From assembly GCA_964525625.1 (NCBI GenBank), contig CAZGKY010000118.1, forward strand, positions 1 to 6,814: 6,814 nt of DNA, given 5' to 3'. The position numbers and the translations under genes are program-made. The notes below the pieces were generated by a model that was given only the letters and a program-made list of their open reading frames with translations, had not been told where the DNA came from and made no database searches. Shown here in pieces: positions 1 through 6,751 of the stretch (position 1 is its first letter; each line of letters starts with the position of its first letter). This DNA comes from Stramentimicrobium sp964525625. GTDB lineage: Bacteria > Atribacterota > Phoenicimicrobiia > Phoenicimicrobiales > Stramentimicrobiaceae.

Positions 1-18
1 ATTTATATACTGGATGAA

Positions 19-107
19 GATTTCGGGAGAGTTTTTTTCATTATGAAAAAACGCCGAAGGTGCAAGATGATTATTCATCTAAACTCTCAGGCAAAAGGAC
101 CGAAATT
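19..107 (+). promoter_or_regulatory. Glycine aptamer 1 (canonical)
   Basis: The closing helix pairs 19-26 with 100-107 over 8 bp, with one G-U pair at the outer end. The next helix pairs GAGAG at 27-31 with CTCTC at 84-88. Inside are two hairpins: 33-40 with 44-51 (8 bp, loop TTA) and AGATGA 65-70 with TCATCT 75-80 (loop TTAT). The conserved CGCCGAAGG and GCAA lie between the hairpins, and AGGCAAAAGGAC follows CTCTC. All of these match the aptamer consensus as I know it, and no helix is broken. Confidence 0.93.
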
Positions 108-114
108 GGACAGA

Positions 115-241
115 ACTCTGGAAAGATATTTATATCACCGAAGGGGAAATTCCCTTACTAGTTATTGGCTGTATAAATATGACCCAAAGATTTCTCCCTT
201 AGTATTTTTCGGGAAGAATCTCTCAGGTTCCAAGACAGAGT
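115..241 (+). promoter_or_regulatory. Glycine aptamer 2 (remodelled, expression-platform side)
   Basis: The core CACCGAAGGGGA and the segment AGGTTCCAAGACAGAG are recognisable. From memory, the second aptamer of the B. subtilis gcvT leader also has GGGGA and an AGGUGCCA-like segment, so these differences from aptamer 1 need not mean decay. The closing helix is 115-120 with 236-241. The second helix, GAAAG 121-125 with CTCTC 220-224, has a central A-C mismatch. The first inner hairpin is reduced to ATAT-TT-ATAT at 126-135. The second is long: 150-154 (TTCCC) with 211-215 (GGGAA), and 156-160 (TACTA) with 200-204 (TAGTA). It carries tens of bases more than its counterpart in aptamer 1. Confidence 0.88.
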
Positions 242-273
242 CTAATATAAATGCTATTAGACTCTGTTTTTTT
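235..273 (+). terminator. Riboswitch-controlled intrinsic terminator
   Basis: ACAGAGTCTAAT at 235-246 pairs perfectly over 12 bp with ATTAGACTCTGT at 256-267 around a 9-base loop, followed by a T run at 267-273. The 5' arm contains all of 236-241, the closing strand of aptamer 2. Without glycine the terminator can form and stop transcription before fhs. With glycine, aptamer 2 should retain that strand. This is an attenuator in front of the genes, not the end of an upstream transcript. Confidence 0.95.
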
Positions 274-382
274 ATTTATACCATACTTTTTTTGTTGGTT
301 CCCAATATTAGTTATTTAAAGTCAACAAATAGAGAATAAATCAAAAGGATATAAAAAATTAACCATAAGTAAGGAGGAATAT
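274..382 (+). promoter_or_regulatory. Remaining 5' leader and fhs ribosome-binding site
   Basis: This AT-rich stretch lies between the attenuator and fhs. AAGGAGG at 371-377 sits five bases before the ATG at 383 and fixes that start. A possible long-range hairpin pairs TTTGTTG at 291-297 with CAACAAA at 323-329, extendable by two G-U pairs; I assign it no function. I see no convincing -35/-10 pair, so an independent fhs promoter is not supported. Confidence 0.6.
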
Positions 383-2080
383 ATGTTATCAGATTTAGAA
401 ATTGCCCAGCAGACAGAACTACTTCCCATTACGGAGATTGCAGCTTCAATTGGAATAAATGAAGAAGAATTGGAACTATATGGCCAATATAAAGCCAAAG
501 TAAAAGTGAACATTCTAAATAGATTAAAAGAACACCCTCAGGCCAAATATATAGTTGTTACTGCGATTACTCCTACTCCCTTAGGTGAAGGAAAAACCGT
601 TACATCAATTGGTTTGGGGCAAGGTTTAGCCAAAATGGGTAAGAAAGTGATCAATACCTTAAGGGAACCTTCAATGGGGCCGGTCTTTGGTATCAAGGGT
701 GGTGCTGCTGGTGGTGGCTATTCCCAGGTTGTTCCTATGGAGGATTTAAATCTTCATTTTACCGGTGATATTCATGCTGTGGGTGCAGCCAACAATTTAT
801 TATGTGCCATGCTCGATACCCATCTTCAAAAAGGTAATAAGATGAATATTGATATCCATAGTATTGGCATTAATCGTGTGGTTGATATTTCAGATCGTGC
901 CTTAAGAAATATTGTAATTGGATTAGGTGGCAAGGAGAATGGTATTCCTAGAGAAACTGGTTTTGATATCACAGTGGCTTCTGAGGTTATGGCAATTCTG
1001 GCCATGGCTACCAATATATTTGATTTAAGAGAAAGATTGGGTAAGATGACCGTTGCTTATACCAAAGATGGGCAACCAGTTACTGCCGAGGATTTAAAGG
1101 CGGCCGGAGCAATGACCGTTCTGCTTAAAGATGCCCTCAATCCCAATCTTATTCAAACCTTAGAACATGGTCCCTGTTTTATGCATTGTGGTCCCTTTGC
1201 CAATATTGCCCATGGTAATAATTCCGTTGTAGCAGATTTAATTGCTACCAAATTAGCAGATTATGTAGTTACTGAATCGGGCTTTGGTTCTGATATGGGC
1301 TTTGAAAAGATGTGTAATATTAAATGCCGAACCAGTAAATTGAAAGTAGATTGTGCAGTTATAGTTTGTACGATAAGAGCCTTAAAAATGCACGGAGGAA
1401 TTATAAAGGTTGTCCCGGGCAAGCCACTGGATATAGAAAAACTAGCACAAGAGAATTTACCAGCAGTAGAAAGAGGTTGTGAAAATCTGGAAAAACATAT
1501 TGAAAATGTATTATTGCATGGTGTCAAGCCAGTAGTGGTAATTAATAGATTTCCTACTGACACCACTGCGGAAATAGACTTAATTAAGGAAAAGGGTCTT
1601 CAGGCTGGTGCTTCGGCTGTAGTTACTCATGAAGGTTGGGCAAAAGGAGGTGATGGCTGTATTGAATTGGCAGAAGCAGTGATAGAAGCTACAGAAAAAG
1701 ATAATGGTTTCCATCATCTTTATCCTTTGGAAGCCAGTATCAAAGAGAAGATAGAGACTATTGCTACTAAAATATATGGTGCAAAAGGTGTTACTTATCT
1801 GGATCAGGCTGAGAAGCAAATTAAACTATTTGAATCAGTCGGTTTTGGTACTTTACCTATCTGTATGGCCAAAACACATCTTTCTCTTTCTCATGACCCA
1901 TCAGTCAAAGGTAGACCTAGAGACTTTGTAGTTCCCATCAGAGATATCAGAGCTTCAGTAGGAGCAGGTTTCCTATATCCCCTACTAGGAACGATGATGA
2001 CTATGCCTGGTTTGCCCTCCATTCCTGCTGCTACTAAAGTAGACATTGATAAAGATGGTAATACGGTAGGATTATTTTAA
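383..2080 (+). CDS. fhs: Formate--tetrahydrofolate ligase (10-formyl-THF synthetase)
   Basis: This cytosolic enzyme interconverts formate + ATP + THF with 10-formyl-THF + ADP + phosphate. The 565-residue protein is about the usual family length and looks complete. The nucleotide-binding loop PTPLGEGKTV is at residues 64-73 (Lys71), followed by REPSMGPVFGIKGGAAGGG at 94-112 and NLHFTGDIHA at 123-132. The folate-side elements NRFPTDT (388-394, Phe390) and GWAKGGDG (418-425, Trp419) are present; by family knowledge these aromatics stack on the pterin. The end, MTMPGLPSIPAA then DIDKDGNTVGLF, is the intact family C-terminus. The start has AAGGAGG five bases upstream. It is the first gene behind the glycine switch and lies 26 bases from gcvH, so it should be co-regulated with glycine cleavage. 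That context favours formate release with ATP formation, but the enzyme is reversible and the sequence does not fix direction. Some mid-protein motifs, such as MHCGPFANIAHGNN (267-280), differ from the Moorella-type form as I remember it. Family identity is very sure. Confidence 0.97.
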   Translation: MLSDLEIAQQTELLPITEIAASIGINEEELELYGQYKAKVKVNILNRLKEHPQAKYIVVTAITPTPLGEGKTVTSIGLGQGLAKMGKKVINTLREPSMGPVFGIKGGAAGGGYSQVVPMEDLNLHFTGDIHAVGAANNLLCAMLDTHLQKGNKMNIDIHSIGINRVVDISDRALRNIVIGLGGKENGIPRETGFDITVASEVMAILAMATNIFDLRERLGKMTVAYTKDGQPVTAEDLKAAGAMTVLLKDALNPNLIQTLEHGPCFMHCGPFANIAHGNNSVVADLIATKLADYVVTESGFGSDMGFEKMCNIKCRTSKLKVDCAVIVCTIRALKMHGGIIKVVPGKPLDIEKLAQENLPAVERGCENLEKHIENVLLHGVKPVVVINRFPTDTTAEIDLIKEKGLQAGASAVVTHEGWAKGGDGCIELAEAVIEATEKDNGFHHLYPLEASIKEKIETIATKIYGAKGVTYLDQAEKQIKLFESVGFGTLPICMAKTHLSLSHDPSVKGRPRDFVVPIRDIRASVGAGFLYPLLGTMMTMPGLPSIPAATKVDIDKDGNTVGLF

Positions 2081-2106
2081 AATATAAAAAAATTGGGAGG
2101 AAAATT

Positions 2107-2493
2107 ATGTCCAATAAAGTTATAGAAGGTTTGTTTTATAGTAAAAGTGACGAATGGTTAAAAGTAGAAGATGACCTTGGAACAATAGGTATTACTGATT
2201 ATGCCCAGGACCAATTAGGTGATATTGTTTATGTTGAAGAGATTAAACAAGGTACTAAACTAAAGAAGGGAGAGGTAATAACTACTATAGAATCAGTTAA
2301 AGCGGTTTCAGAGGTTTACTCACCAATAAGTGGTGAGATAATTGAAGTAAATCAAAACATCATTAATGAACCATCTCAAATTAATAAAGACCCCTATGGT
2401 AAGGGGTGGTTTGCTAAAGTAAAAATTAGTAATCCAGAAGAAATTAAAGAACTTATGAGTGCATCTGACTATGCTGAATATCGGAAAGAATAA
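2107..2493 (+). CDS. gcvH: Glycine cleavage system H protein (lipoyl carrier)
   Basis: GcvH is the small soluble shuttle of the glycine cleavage complex. Its lipoyl arm accepts aminomethyl from the P protein, presents it to the T protein, and is re-oxidised by the L protein. The 128-residue length is typical. The lipoyl-attachment motif is ESVKAVSEVYSPISGEI, residues 62-78, with Lys65 as the modified residue. The N-terminal pattern DEWLKVEDDLGTIGITDYAQ (15-34) and the GDIVYVE strand (38-44) fit the family, as does the late NKDPYGKGWFAKVK segment (93-106). GGGAGG at 2095-2100 sits six bases before the ATG. It is placed between fhs and gcvPA with short gaps. No lipoate ligase or lipoyl synthase gene is in the window, so the modification must be supplied from elsewhere. 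Confidence 0.97.
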   Translation: MSNKVIEGLFYSKSDEWLKVEDDLGTIGITDYAQDQLGDIVYVEEIKQGTKLKKGEVITTIESVKAVSEVYSPISGEIIEVNQNIINEPSQINKDPYGKGWFAKVKISNPEEIKELMSASDYAEYRKE

Positions 2494-2524
2494 AAAAATT
2501 TATAAAAAAGTAAGGTGAATTTAA

Positions 2525-3868
2525 ATGAGATACATTCCTTCAACTGAAGAACAGCAAAAAGAAATGCTAAAAGGAATTGGGGTATCTTCTTTTGAAGAAT
2601 TGATTACCAGTATACCAGAAGAAGTTAGATTAAAAAGAAGACTAAAACTACCCCCAGCTCTTTCTGAACAGGAATTAGAAGAAGAGATTGCTCATATTGC
2701 CCAAAAAAATGCTGATTTTTATAGCATAAAACCATTAGTAGGAGCAGGTGCCTATCGACATTTTATTCCAGAAGCCGAGAGAGCATTGTTACAAAGAGAA
2801 GAATTCTGGACTTGTTATACTCCTTATCAGCCCGAGTTAAGCCAGGGTACTTTACAGGCTATATTTGAATTTCAGAGCCATATTTCTCGTTTAACCAAGA
2901 TGGAAGTTGTGGTTCCCTCAATTTTTGATGGAGCTTCAGCTACCGCAGAAGCAGCATTAATGGCCTTAAGATTAACCCACAAAGACAAAATTATAATATC
3001 ATCATTACTTCATCCTCATTATCAGGAAGTACTTAAGACTTATCTGGAACCACATAACATCACTATAGTAAAATTACCTTTCCAGAATGGCTTAACTTCA
3101 GTTGATATGACGAGACAATTTTTAGATGATAATACTGCTGCAGTTCTAATTCAAAGCCCGAATTTCTGGGGTGGTATTGAAAATATCCCAGGAATTGCTG
3201 AGATTACTCATAACCATAAAGCTCTGCTTATCCAGGTAATCGTAGAAGCCATGTCCTTGGGAATTTTAAAATCCCCCGGAAATATGAATGTGGATATTGT
3301 TGCTGGTAGTACTCAATCTTTTGGCTTAGATTTAAATTTTGGTGGACCTTATAATGCCTTCTTAGCAACTAAAAGAGAGTATATCAGACAGTTACCGGGA
3401 AGAATAGTAGGTGAAACAAGGGATAAAGAAGGCAAAAGATGTTTTGTCATGACCTTCCGGGCTCGCGAACAAGACATCAGAAGAGAAAAGGCTACATCTA
3501 ATATGTGCACCAATCACAATCTGAATGTGATTGCTGCCGACATGTATCTTTCTCTATTAGGGACCCAGGGTTTATATCAATATTCATTGCTCAATTTTAA
3601 AAAGGCGCATTTTTTAAAGGAGAAATTATTAAATTCTGGTAAATTTAGTAAGTCTTTCTCCTATCCCTATTACAATGAGTTTTTAATAAATTACCATGGA
3701 GATATCAAGAGCTTACAAGAAAGATTAATTGAAAATAATTTTTTACCACCACTTCTGGTTACTCAATTTTATCCAGAAGAGCAATTCAAACAAAGCTTAC
3801 TTTTTGCGGTCACGGAAATATTTTCCAGGGCTGAGTTGAATTATATAACCGATCTTTTATCTCAATAA
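2525..3868 (+). CDS. gcvPA: Glycine dehydrogenase (decarboxylating) subunit 1, P protein alpha half
   Basis: This is the N-terminal half of the split P protein, which with GcvPB decarboxylates glycine and transfers the aminomethyl group to GcvH. The 447 residues match the usual length for this subunit. Recognisable family segments are the opening RYIPSTEEQQKEML, LVGAGAYRHFIP (71-82), TCYTPYQPELSQGTLQAIFE (96-115), FDGASATAEAA (134-144), NFGGPYNAFLATK (271-283), PGRIVGETRD (291-300) and REQDIRREKATSNMCTN (314-330). This half has the aminotransferase fold but carries no PLP lysine, which lies in GcvPB. At 240-246 it reads VEAMSLG where I expect a VDPxSLG-like motif, an unusual but probably tolerated change. 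AAGGTGA at 2512-2518, six bases from the ATG, is a weaker ribosome-binding site than its neighbours have. The stop codon overlaps the gcvPB ribosome-binding site, implying coupled translation and matched subunit amounts. Confidence 0.96.
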   Translation: MRYIPSTEEQQKEMLKGIGVSSFEELITSIPEEVRLKRRLKLPPALSEQELEEEIAHIAQKNADFYSIKPLVGAGAYRHFIPEAERALLQREEFWTCYTPYQPELSQGTLQAIFEFQSHISRLTKMEVVVPSIFDGASATAEAALMALRLTHKDKIIISSLLHPHYQEVLKTYLEPHNITIVKLPFQNGLTSVDMTRQFLDDNTAAVLIQSPNFWGGIENIPGIAEITHNHKALLIQVIVEAMSLGILKSPGNMNVDIVAGSTQSFGLDLNFGGPYNAFLATKREYIRQLPGRIVGETRDKEGKRCFVMTFRAREQDIRREKATSNMCTNHNLNVIAADMYLSLLGTQGLYQYSLLNFKKAHFLKEKLLNSGKFSKSFSYPYYNEFLINYHGDIKSLQERLIENNFLPPLLVTQFYPEEQFKQSLLFAVTEIFSRAELNYITDLLSQ

Positions 3869-3879
3869 GGAGGTATATC

Positions 3880-5385
3880 ATGAAATTAATTTTTGAAAAA
3901 AGTATTCCTGGCAGAATAGGCTTCTCTCTCCCTCAAGATTTATTCGAAGATGTCAGGTGGGAAGATTCCATACCAAAGGAATATCTTGAACATGATAAAA
4001 AACCATTAACAGAAGTATCAGAAATAGATGTAATAAGGCATTTTACTAAACTTTCTAAATATAATTACGGTGTAGATGATGGACTATATCCTTTGGGATC
4101 CTGTACCATGAAATATAATCCTCGTATTAATGAAAAGATGTCTAATTTAGCGAACTTTGTTTATGCTCATCCCCTTTCCCCTCCTGCAATGGTACAGGGC
4201 AGCTTAGAAATAATGTATAGATTGAACGAAATGTTGTGCGAAATAACAGGAATGGAGCAATACACTATGGCACCAGCCTCTGGAGCACATGGTGAATTAA
4301 CCGGGATATTAGTGATGAGAAAATATTTCATAGATCTTGGTGAAAAGAGAAACAAAGTTTTAATTCCTGATTCAGCACATGGCACCAATCCAGCGTCGGC
4401 AGCTATGGGTGGATTTAATGTAGTCGAAATTAAATCAAATGAAAATGGAACCGTTGATTTAGAATCTTTATCTCAGGCAATGGATGATCATACAGTTGGA
4501 TTAATGCTGACTAATCCCAATACTGTTGGATTATACGATGAGGGAATAATAAACATTGAAAAGATTGTTCACAGCAAAGGTGGTTTACTGTATTATGATG
4601 GAGCCAACCTCAATGCTTCTCTGGGTATTATTCGTCCAGGAGATACTGGATTTGATGTAGTACATTTAAATCTTCATAAAACCTTCTCTACTCCCCATGG
4701 AGGCGGAGGGCCAGGTTCTGGCGTTATTGGGGTAAAAAATAAACTTATTCCATATCTTCCAACTCCTGTAGTTGCCTTTGATGAAAGTTCTAATTCCTAT
4801 TATTTCAAGGATGTTGGTGAAAAAAGCATAGGTATGGTGCGAAGTTTTTGGGGTAATTTTTCAGTATTAGTGAAGACTTTGGCCTGGATTCTCTCACTTG
4901 GACCAGATGGGCTTTTACAGTGTTCCCAAGCCAGTATTATTAATGCCAACTATGTACTAGCTAAATTAAAACAATATTACCGACCTGCTTATGATAGATA
5001 TTGCGGTCATGAGTGTACTTTAACTGGAAGAGAATATAAAAAATATGGCATTAAGACTCTGGATATTGCTAAAAGGCTAATGGATTATGGATTACATCCC
5101 CCGACTATCTATTTTCCTCATTTTGAACCATATGCTGAAGAAACCATTATGATTGAACCACCTGAGTCGGAAGGTAAAGAGGTTTTAGATGATTTTATTA
5201 AGATTATGATTAATATCGCTCAGGAAGCCAAAGAAAAACCTGAAATTTTAACCTCTGCTCCCCATCGTACCCCGATTAGTCGAGCTGATGATGTTCTGGC
5301 AGTAAAAAGACCAATTCTGACTTACGATGATGAGTTAAAATTGAAAGATGAATTGGGCTATCAGGAAAAAGATATTAAGTTTTAA
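3880..5385 (+). CDS. gcvPB: Glycine dehydrogenase (decarboxylating) subunit 2, PLP-bearing P protein beta half
   Basis: This is the catalytic half of the split P protein; it forms the PLP-glycine adduct that loses CO2. It has 501 residues, about normal for the subunit. The PLP lysine is Lys267 in HLNLHKTFSTPHGGGGPG (262-279). PDSAHGTNPASAAMGG (163-178) supplies the expected cofactor-stacking His167, and YYDGANLNA (238-246) supplies Asp240, expected to contact the pyridine nitrogen. GLYPLGSCTMKYNPR (68-82) and ANFVYAHPLSP (91-101) are also typical, as is the C-terminal stretch SAPHRTPISRADD (459-471). The start follows AAGGAGGT at 3867-3874, which overlaps the gcvPA stop, so the two halves are probably translated together. 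All key residues I can check are intact. Identity is very sure. Confidence 0.97.
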   Translation: MKLIFEKSIPGRIGFSLPQDLFEDVRWEDSIPKEYLEHDKKPLTEVSEIDVIRHFTKLSKYNYGVDDGLYPLGSCTMKYNPRINEKMSNLANFVYAHPLSPPAMVQGSLEIMYRLNEMLCEITGMEQYTMAPASGAHGELTGILVMRKYFIDLGEKRNKVLIPDSAHGTNPASAAMGGFNVVEIKSNENGTVDLESLSQAMDDHTVGLMLTNPNTVGLYDEGIINIEKIVHSKGGLLYYDGANLNASLGIIRPGDTGFDVVHLNLHKTFSTPHGGGGPGSGVIGVKNKLIPYLPTPVVAFDESSNSYYFKDVGEKSIGMVRSFWGNFSVLVKTLAWILSLGPDGLLQCSQASIINANYVLAKLKQYYRPAYDRYCGHECTLTGREYKKYGIKTLDIAKRLMDYGLHPPTIYFPHFEPYAEETIMIEPPESEGKEVLDDFIKIMINIAQEAKEKPEILTSAPHRTPISRADDVLAVKRPILTYDDELKLKDELGYQEKDIKF

Positions 5386-5418
5386 ACAATTTTTTGCTGA
5401 TACTTCCAGGAGGTAAAA

Positions 5419-6543
5419 ATGAATGAAAATAACTTATTAAAGACTCCCTTATATGAAGAGCATCTTCATCTAAAGGCCCGTATGATTCCTTTTGATGGCT
5501 TTGAAATGCCAGTACAATATAGTAGTATTATTGAAGAACACCTTGCCGTAAGAGAAAGAGTGGGCATCTTTGATGTATCCCATATGGGCGAAATCGAGAT
5601 TAAAGGACCAGATGCCCTGCCCTTCGTTGATTATCTGTTAACTAACCAAATTTCTGATATGAAGGATTATGCTATAAAATATTCACCTATGTGTTATCCC
5701 CACGGCGGACAGGTGGACGACCTGTTTGTTTACAAAATCAGTAACCGTTTTATTCTTCTGGTAGTTAATGCCTCACCTGATTATTCCTTAAAAGATGAAG
5801 AATGGATTAAAAAACAGAGTAAGGGATTTGATGTAGTAATTGAAAACAAAAGTAAAGAATATGGTGAAGTAGCTATCCAGGGTCCTCTAGCTGAAAAAAT
5901 GTTAACTCCATTCTTTAAAGGGGATATCTCTTTGCCAGAATTAGGGCGGTTTAAATTTGTCTATGGCCATCTATTTGGAAAGGATATTTTGATTTCACGT
6001 ACTGGCTATACTGGTGAAGACGGTTTTGAAATATATACACTTAACAGTAATGATATCATTGATATCTGGCGTCATTCTCTTCAAGAAGGAGAAAAATATG
6101 GCCTAAAACCCTGTGGCTTAGGAGCAAGGGATACAACGAGATTTGAAGTTTGCTATTGGTTATATGGTAATGATATTGATGAAACAGTAAACCCTTTAGA
6201 AAGCGGACAAGGATGGACAGTAAAATTTGACAAGAAAGATTTTATTGGCAAAGAAGCCTTATGGAAGATTAAACAAGCGGGAATAAAGCGTAAATTAGTT
6301 GGACTTTTTGTACCGCAAGGCGGTATTCCTCGACACGGGATGGAAGTATGGTATAATAATAAAAAAATTGGTTATATTACTTCAGGAAATTATTGTCCAT
6401 CCTTAAAGAAGGTTTATGCTATGGCTATCTTAGATCTTCCTTTTGCTCAAAAAGGAAATAAAGTAAAGGTCTTAATTAGAGATAAAGAAATATGGGCAGA
6501 AGTAGTAGATATGCCCTTCTTAGCTCCATTTAATAAAAGATAA
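5419..6543 (+). CDS. gcvT: Glycine cleavage system T protein (aminomethyltransferase)
   Basis: GcvT releases ammonia from the aminomethyl group on GcvH and gives the remaining carbon to THF as 5,10-methylene-THF. The 374 residues are a standard length. Family motifs include PFDGFEMPVQY (24-34), GIFDVSHMGEIEIKGPDAL (49-67), GGQVDDLFVY (96-105) with the Asp pair 100-101 expected at the folate site, RTGYTGEDGFEIY (194-206), GLGARDTTRFE (233-243), LYGNDIDE (248-255) and TSGNYCPSLKK (321-331). Two spots differ from the forms I know best: KYSPMCYPHGGQ at 87-98, and VCYWLYG at 244-250 where AGxxLYG is commoner. The catalytic framework is kept. AGGAGGT at 5408-5414 lies four bases before the ATG. Its paralogues (sarcosine and dimethylglycine dehydrogenase domains, YgfZ) are less likely given the length and the gcv context. 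It is the last recognisable gene of the unit. Confidence 0.96.
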   Translation: MNENNLLKTPLYEEHLHLKARMIPFDGFEMPVQYSSIIEEHLAVRERVGIFDVSHMGEIEIKGPDALPFVDYLLTNQISDMKDYAIKYSPMCYPHGGQVDDLFVYKISNRFILLVVNASPDYSLKDEEWIKKQSKGFDVVIENKSKEYGEVAIQGPLAEKMLTPFFKGDISLPELGRFKFVYGHLFGKDILISRTGYTGEDGFEIYTLNSNDIIDIWRHSLQEGEKYGLKPCGLGARDTTRFEVCYWLYGNDIDETVNPLESGQGWTVKFDKKDFIGKEALWKIKQAGIKRKLVGLFVPQGGIPRHGMEVWYNNKKIGYITSGNYCPSLKKVYAMAILDLPFAQKGNKVKVLIRDKEIWAEVVDMPFLAPFNKR

Positions 6544-6630
6544 TATTATAAAAAACCACAAAAAAGAAGATAAATACTAAAGAAAGGAGGTGCATTTAAA
6601 TAATAATTAATAAAAAATTGCATTTTGCTC

Positions 6631-6652
6631 AGGAGGTGAAACAATGCTATAG
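6631..6652 (+). other. Orphan ribosome-binding site with two-codon frame (Met-Leu-stop)
   Basis: AGGAGGTG at 6631-6638 is followed at ordinary spacing by ATG 6644-6646, CTA and then TAG at 6650-6652. The translation signal is as good as those of the real genes, but the frame closes after two codons. It could be a decayed gene start, a minimal frame with a translational role, or chance. An identical AGGAGGTG 46 bases upstream is followed by no ATG at all. Confidence 0.35.
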
Positions 6653-6751
6653 TTTACTTAAAACTTCACTTTTTATTTCTTTCCCAAAAATTTATTATTC
6701 TTTTTTAATTTTAATTATCTGGCAGATTATTTAACAAATTAAATCTTTAAT

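Larger units (their letters stand above)
10..241 (+). promoter_or_regulatory. Tandem glycine riboswitch (two aptamers plus leader-linker kink-turn)
   Basis: Two copies of the conserved glycine-aptamer core are visible: CGCCGAAGG at 52-60 with ACTCTCAGGCAAAAGGAC at 83-100, and CACCGAAGGGG at 136-146 with TCTCTCAGG at 219-227. This two-aptamer layout is characteristic of leaders of glycine cleavage genes. The closing helix of aptamer 2 pairs 115-120 (ACTCTG) with 236-241 (CAGAGT). That 3' strand is also the 5' arm of the intrinsic terminator, so the two structures exclude each other. Glycine binding should therefore hold the terminator apart and let RNA polymerase reach fhs and the gcv genes (ON switch). 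A kink-turn between leader and linker is also readable: CTG 10-12, bulge GAT 13-15 and GA 16-17 face GA 109-110 and CAG 111-113. The promoter is not visible and probably lies left of the window. The family call is near certain; the ON direction is inferred from the overlap. Confidence 0.96.

Noticed and set aside
2..9. TTTATATA as a -10 promoter element
   Set aside because: Transcription from it would start within or after the kink-turn bases and remove them, and the -35 region would be outside the window.
115..241. Aptamer 2 as a decayed pseudo-aptamer
   Set aside because: GGGGA and the AGGTTCCA segment resemble second aptamers of other Bacillota gcv leaders as I recall them, and the closing helix that controls the terminator is perfect.
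292..320. Possible -35 (TTGTTG) and -10 (TTTAAA) for an fhs promoter
   Set aside because: The -10 match is poor and AT-rich DNA gives such pairs by chance. A promoter after the attenuator would also bypass glycine control.
43..339. 98-codon + strand open frame
   Set aside because: It lies across the riboswitch aptamers and the terminator, has no ribosome-binding site, and its bases are explained by conserved RNA structure.
1261..1566. 101-codon - strand open frame inside fhs
   Set aside because: It is antisense to highly conserved fhs sequence and its protein resembles no family I know. The other - strand frames (322-513, 826-1014, 1580-1819, 4167-4388) were rejected for the same kind of reason.
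6651..6680. Intrinsic terminator for the operon
   Set aside because: The stem AGTTT/AAACT is only 5 bp, mostly A-T, and is separated from the T-rich stretch. It is too weak to call.
6636..6734. GTG-started 32-codon frame (begins VKQCYSLLKTS) with a hydrophobic end
   Set aside because: Its start lies inside the AGGAGGTG motif and has no ribosome-binding site of its own. The frame runs upstream only to ATA/ATT codons near 6600, and the residues are what AT-rich non-coding DNA gives. It would need conservation evidence.
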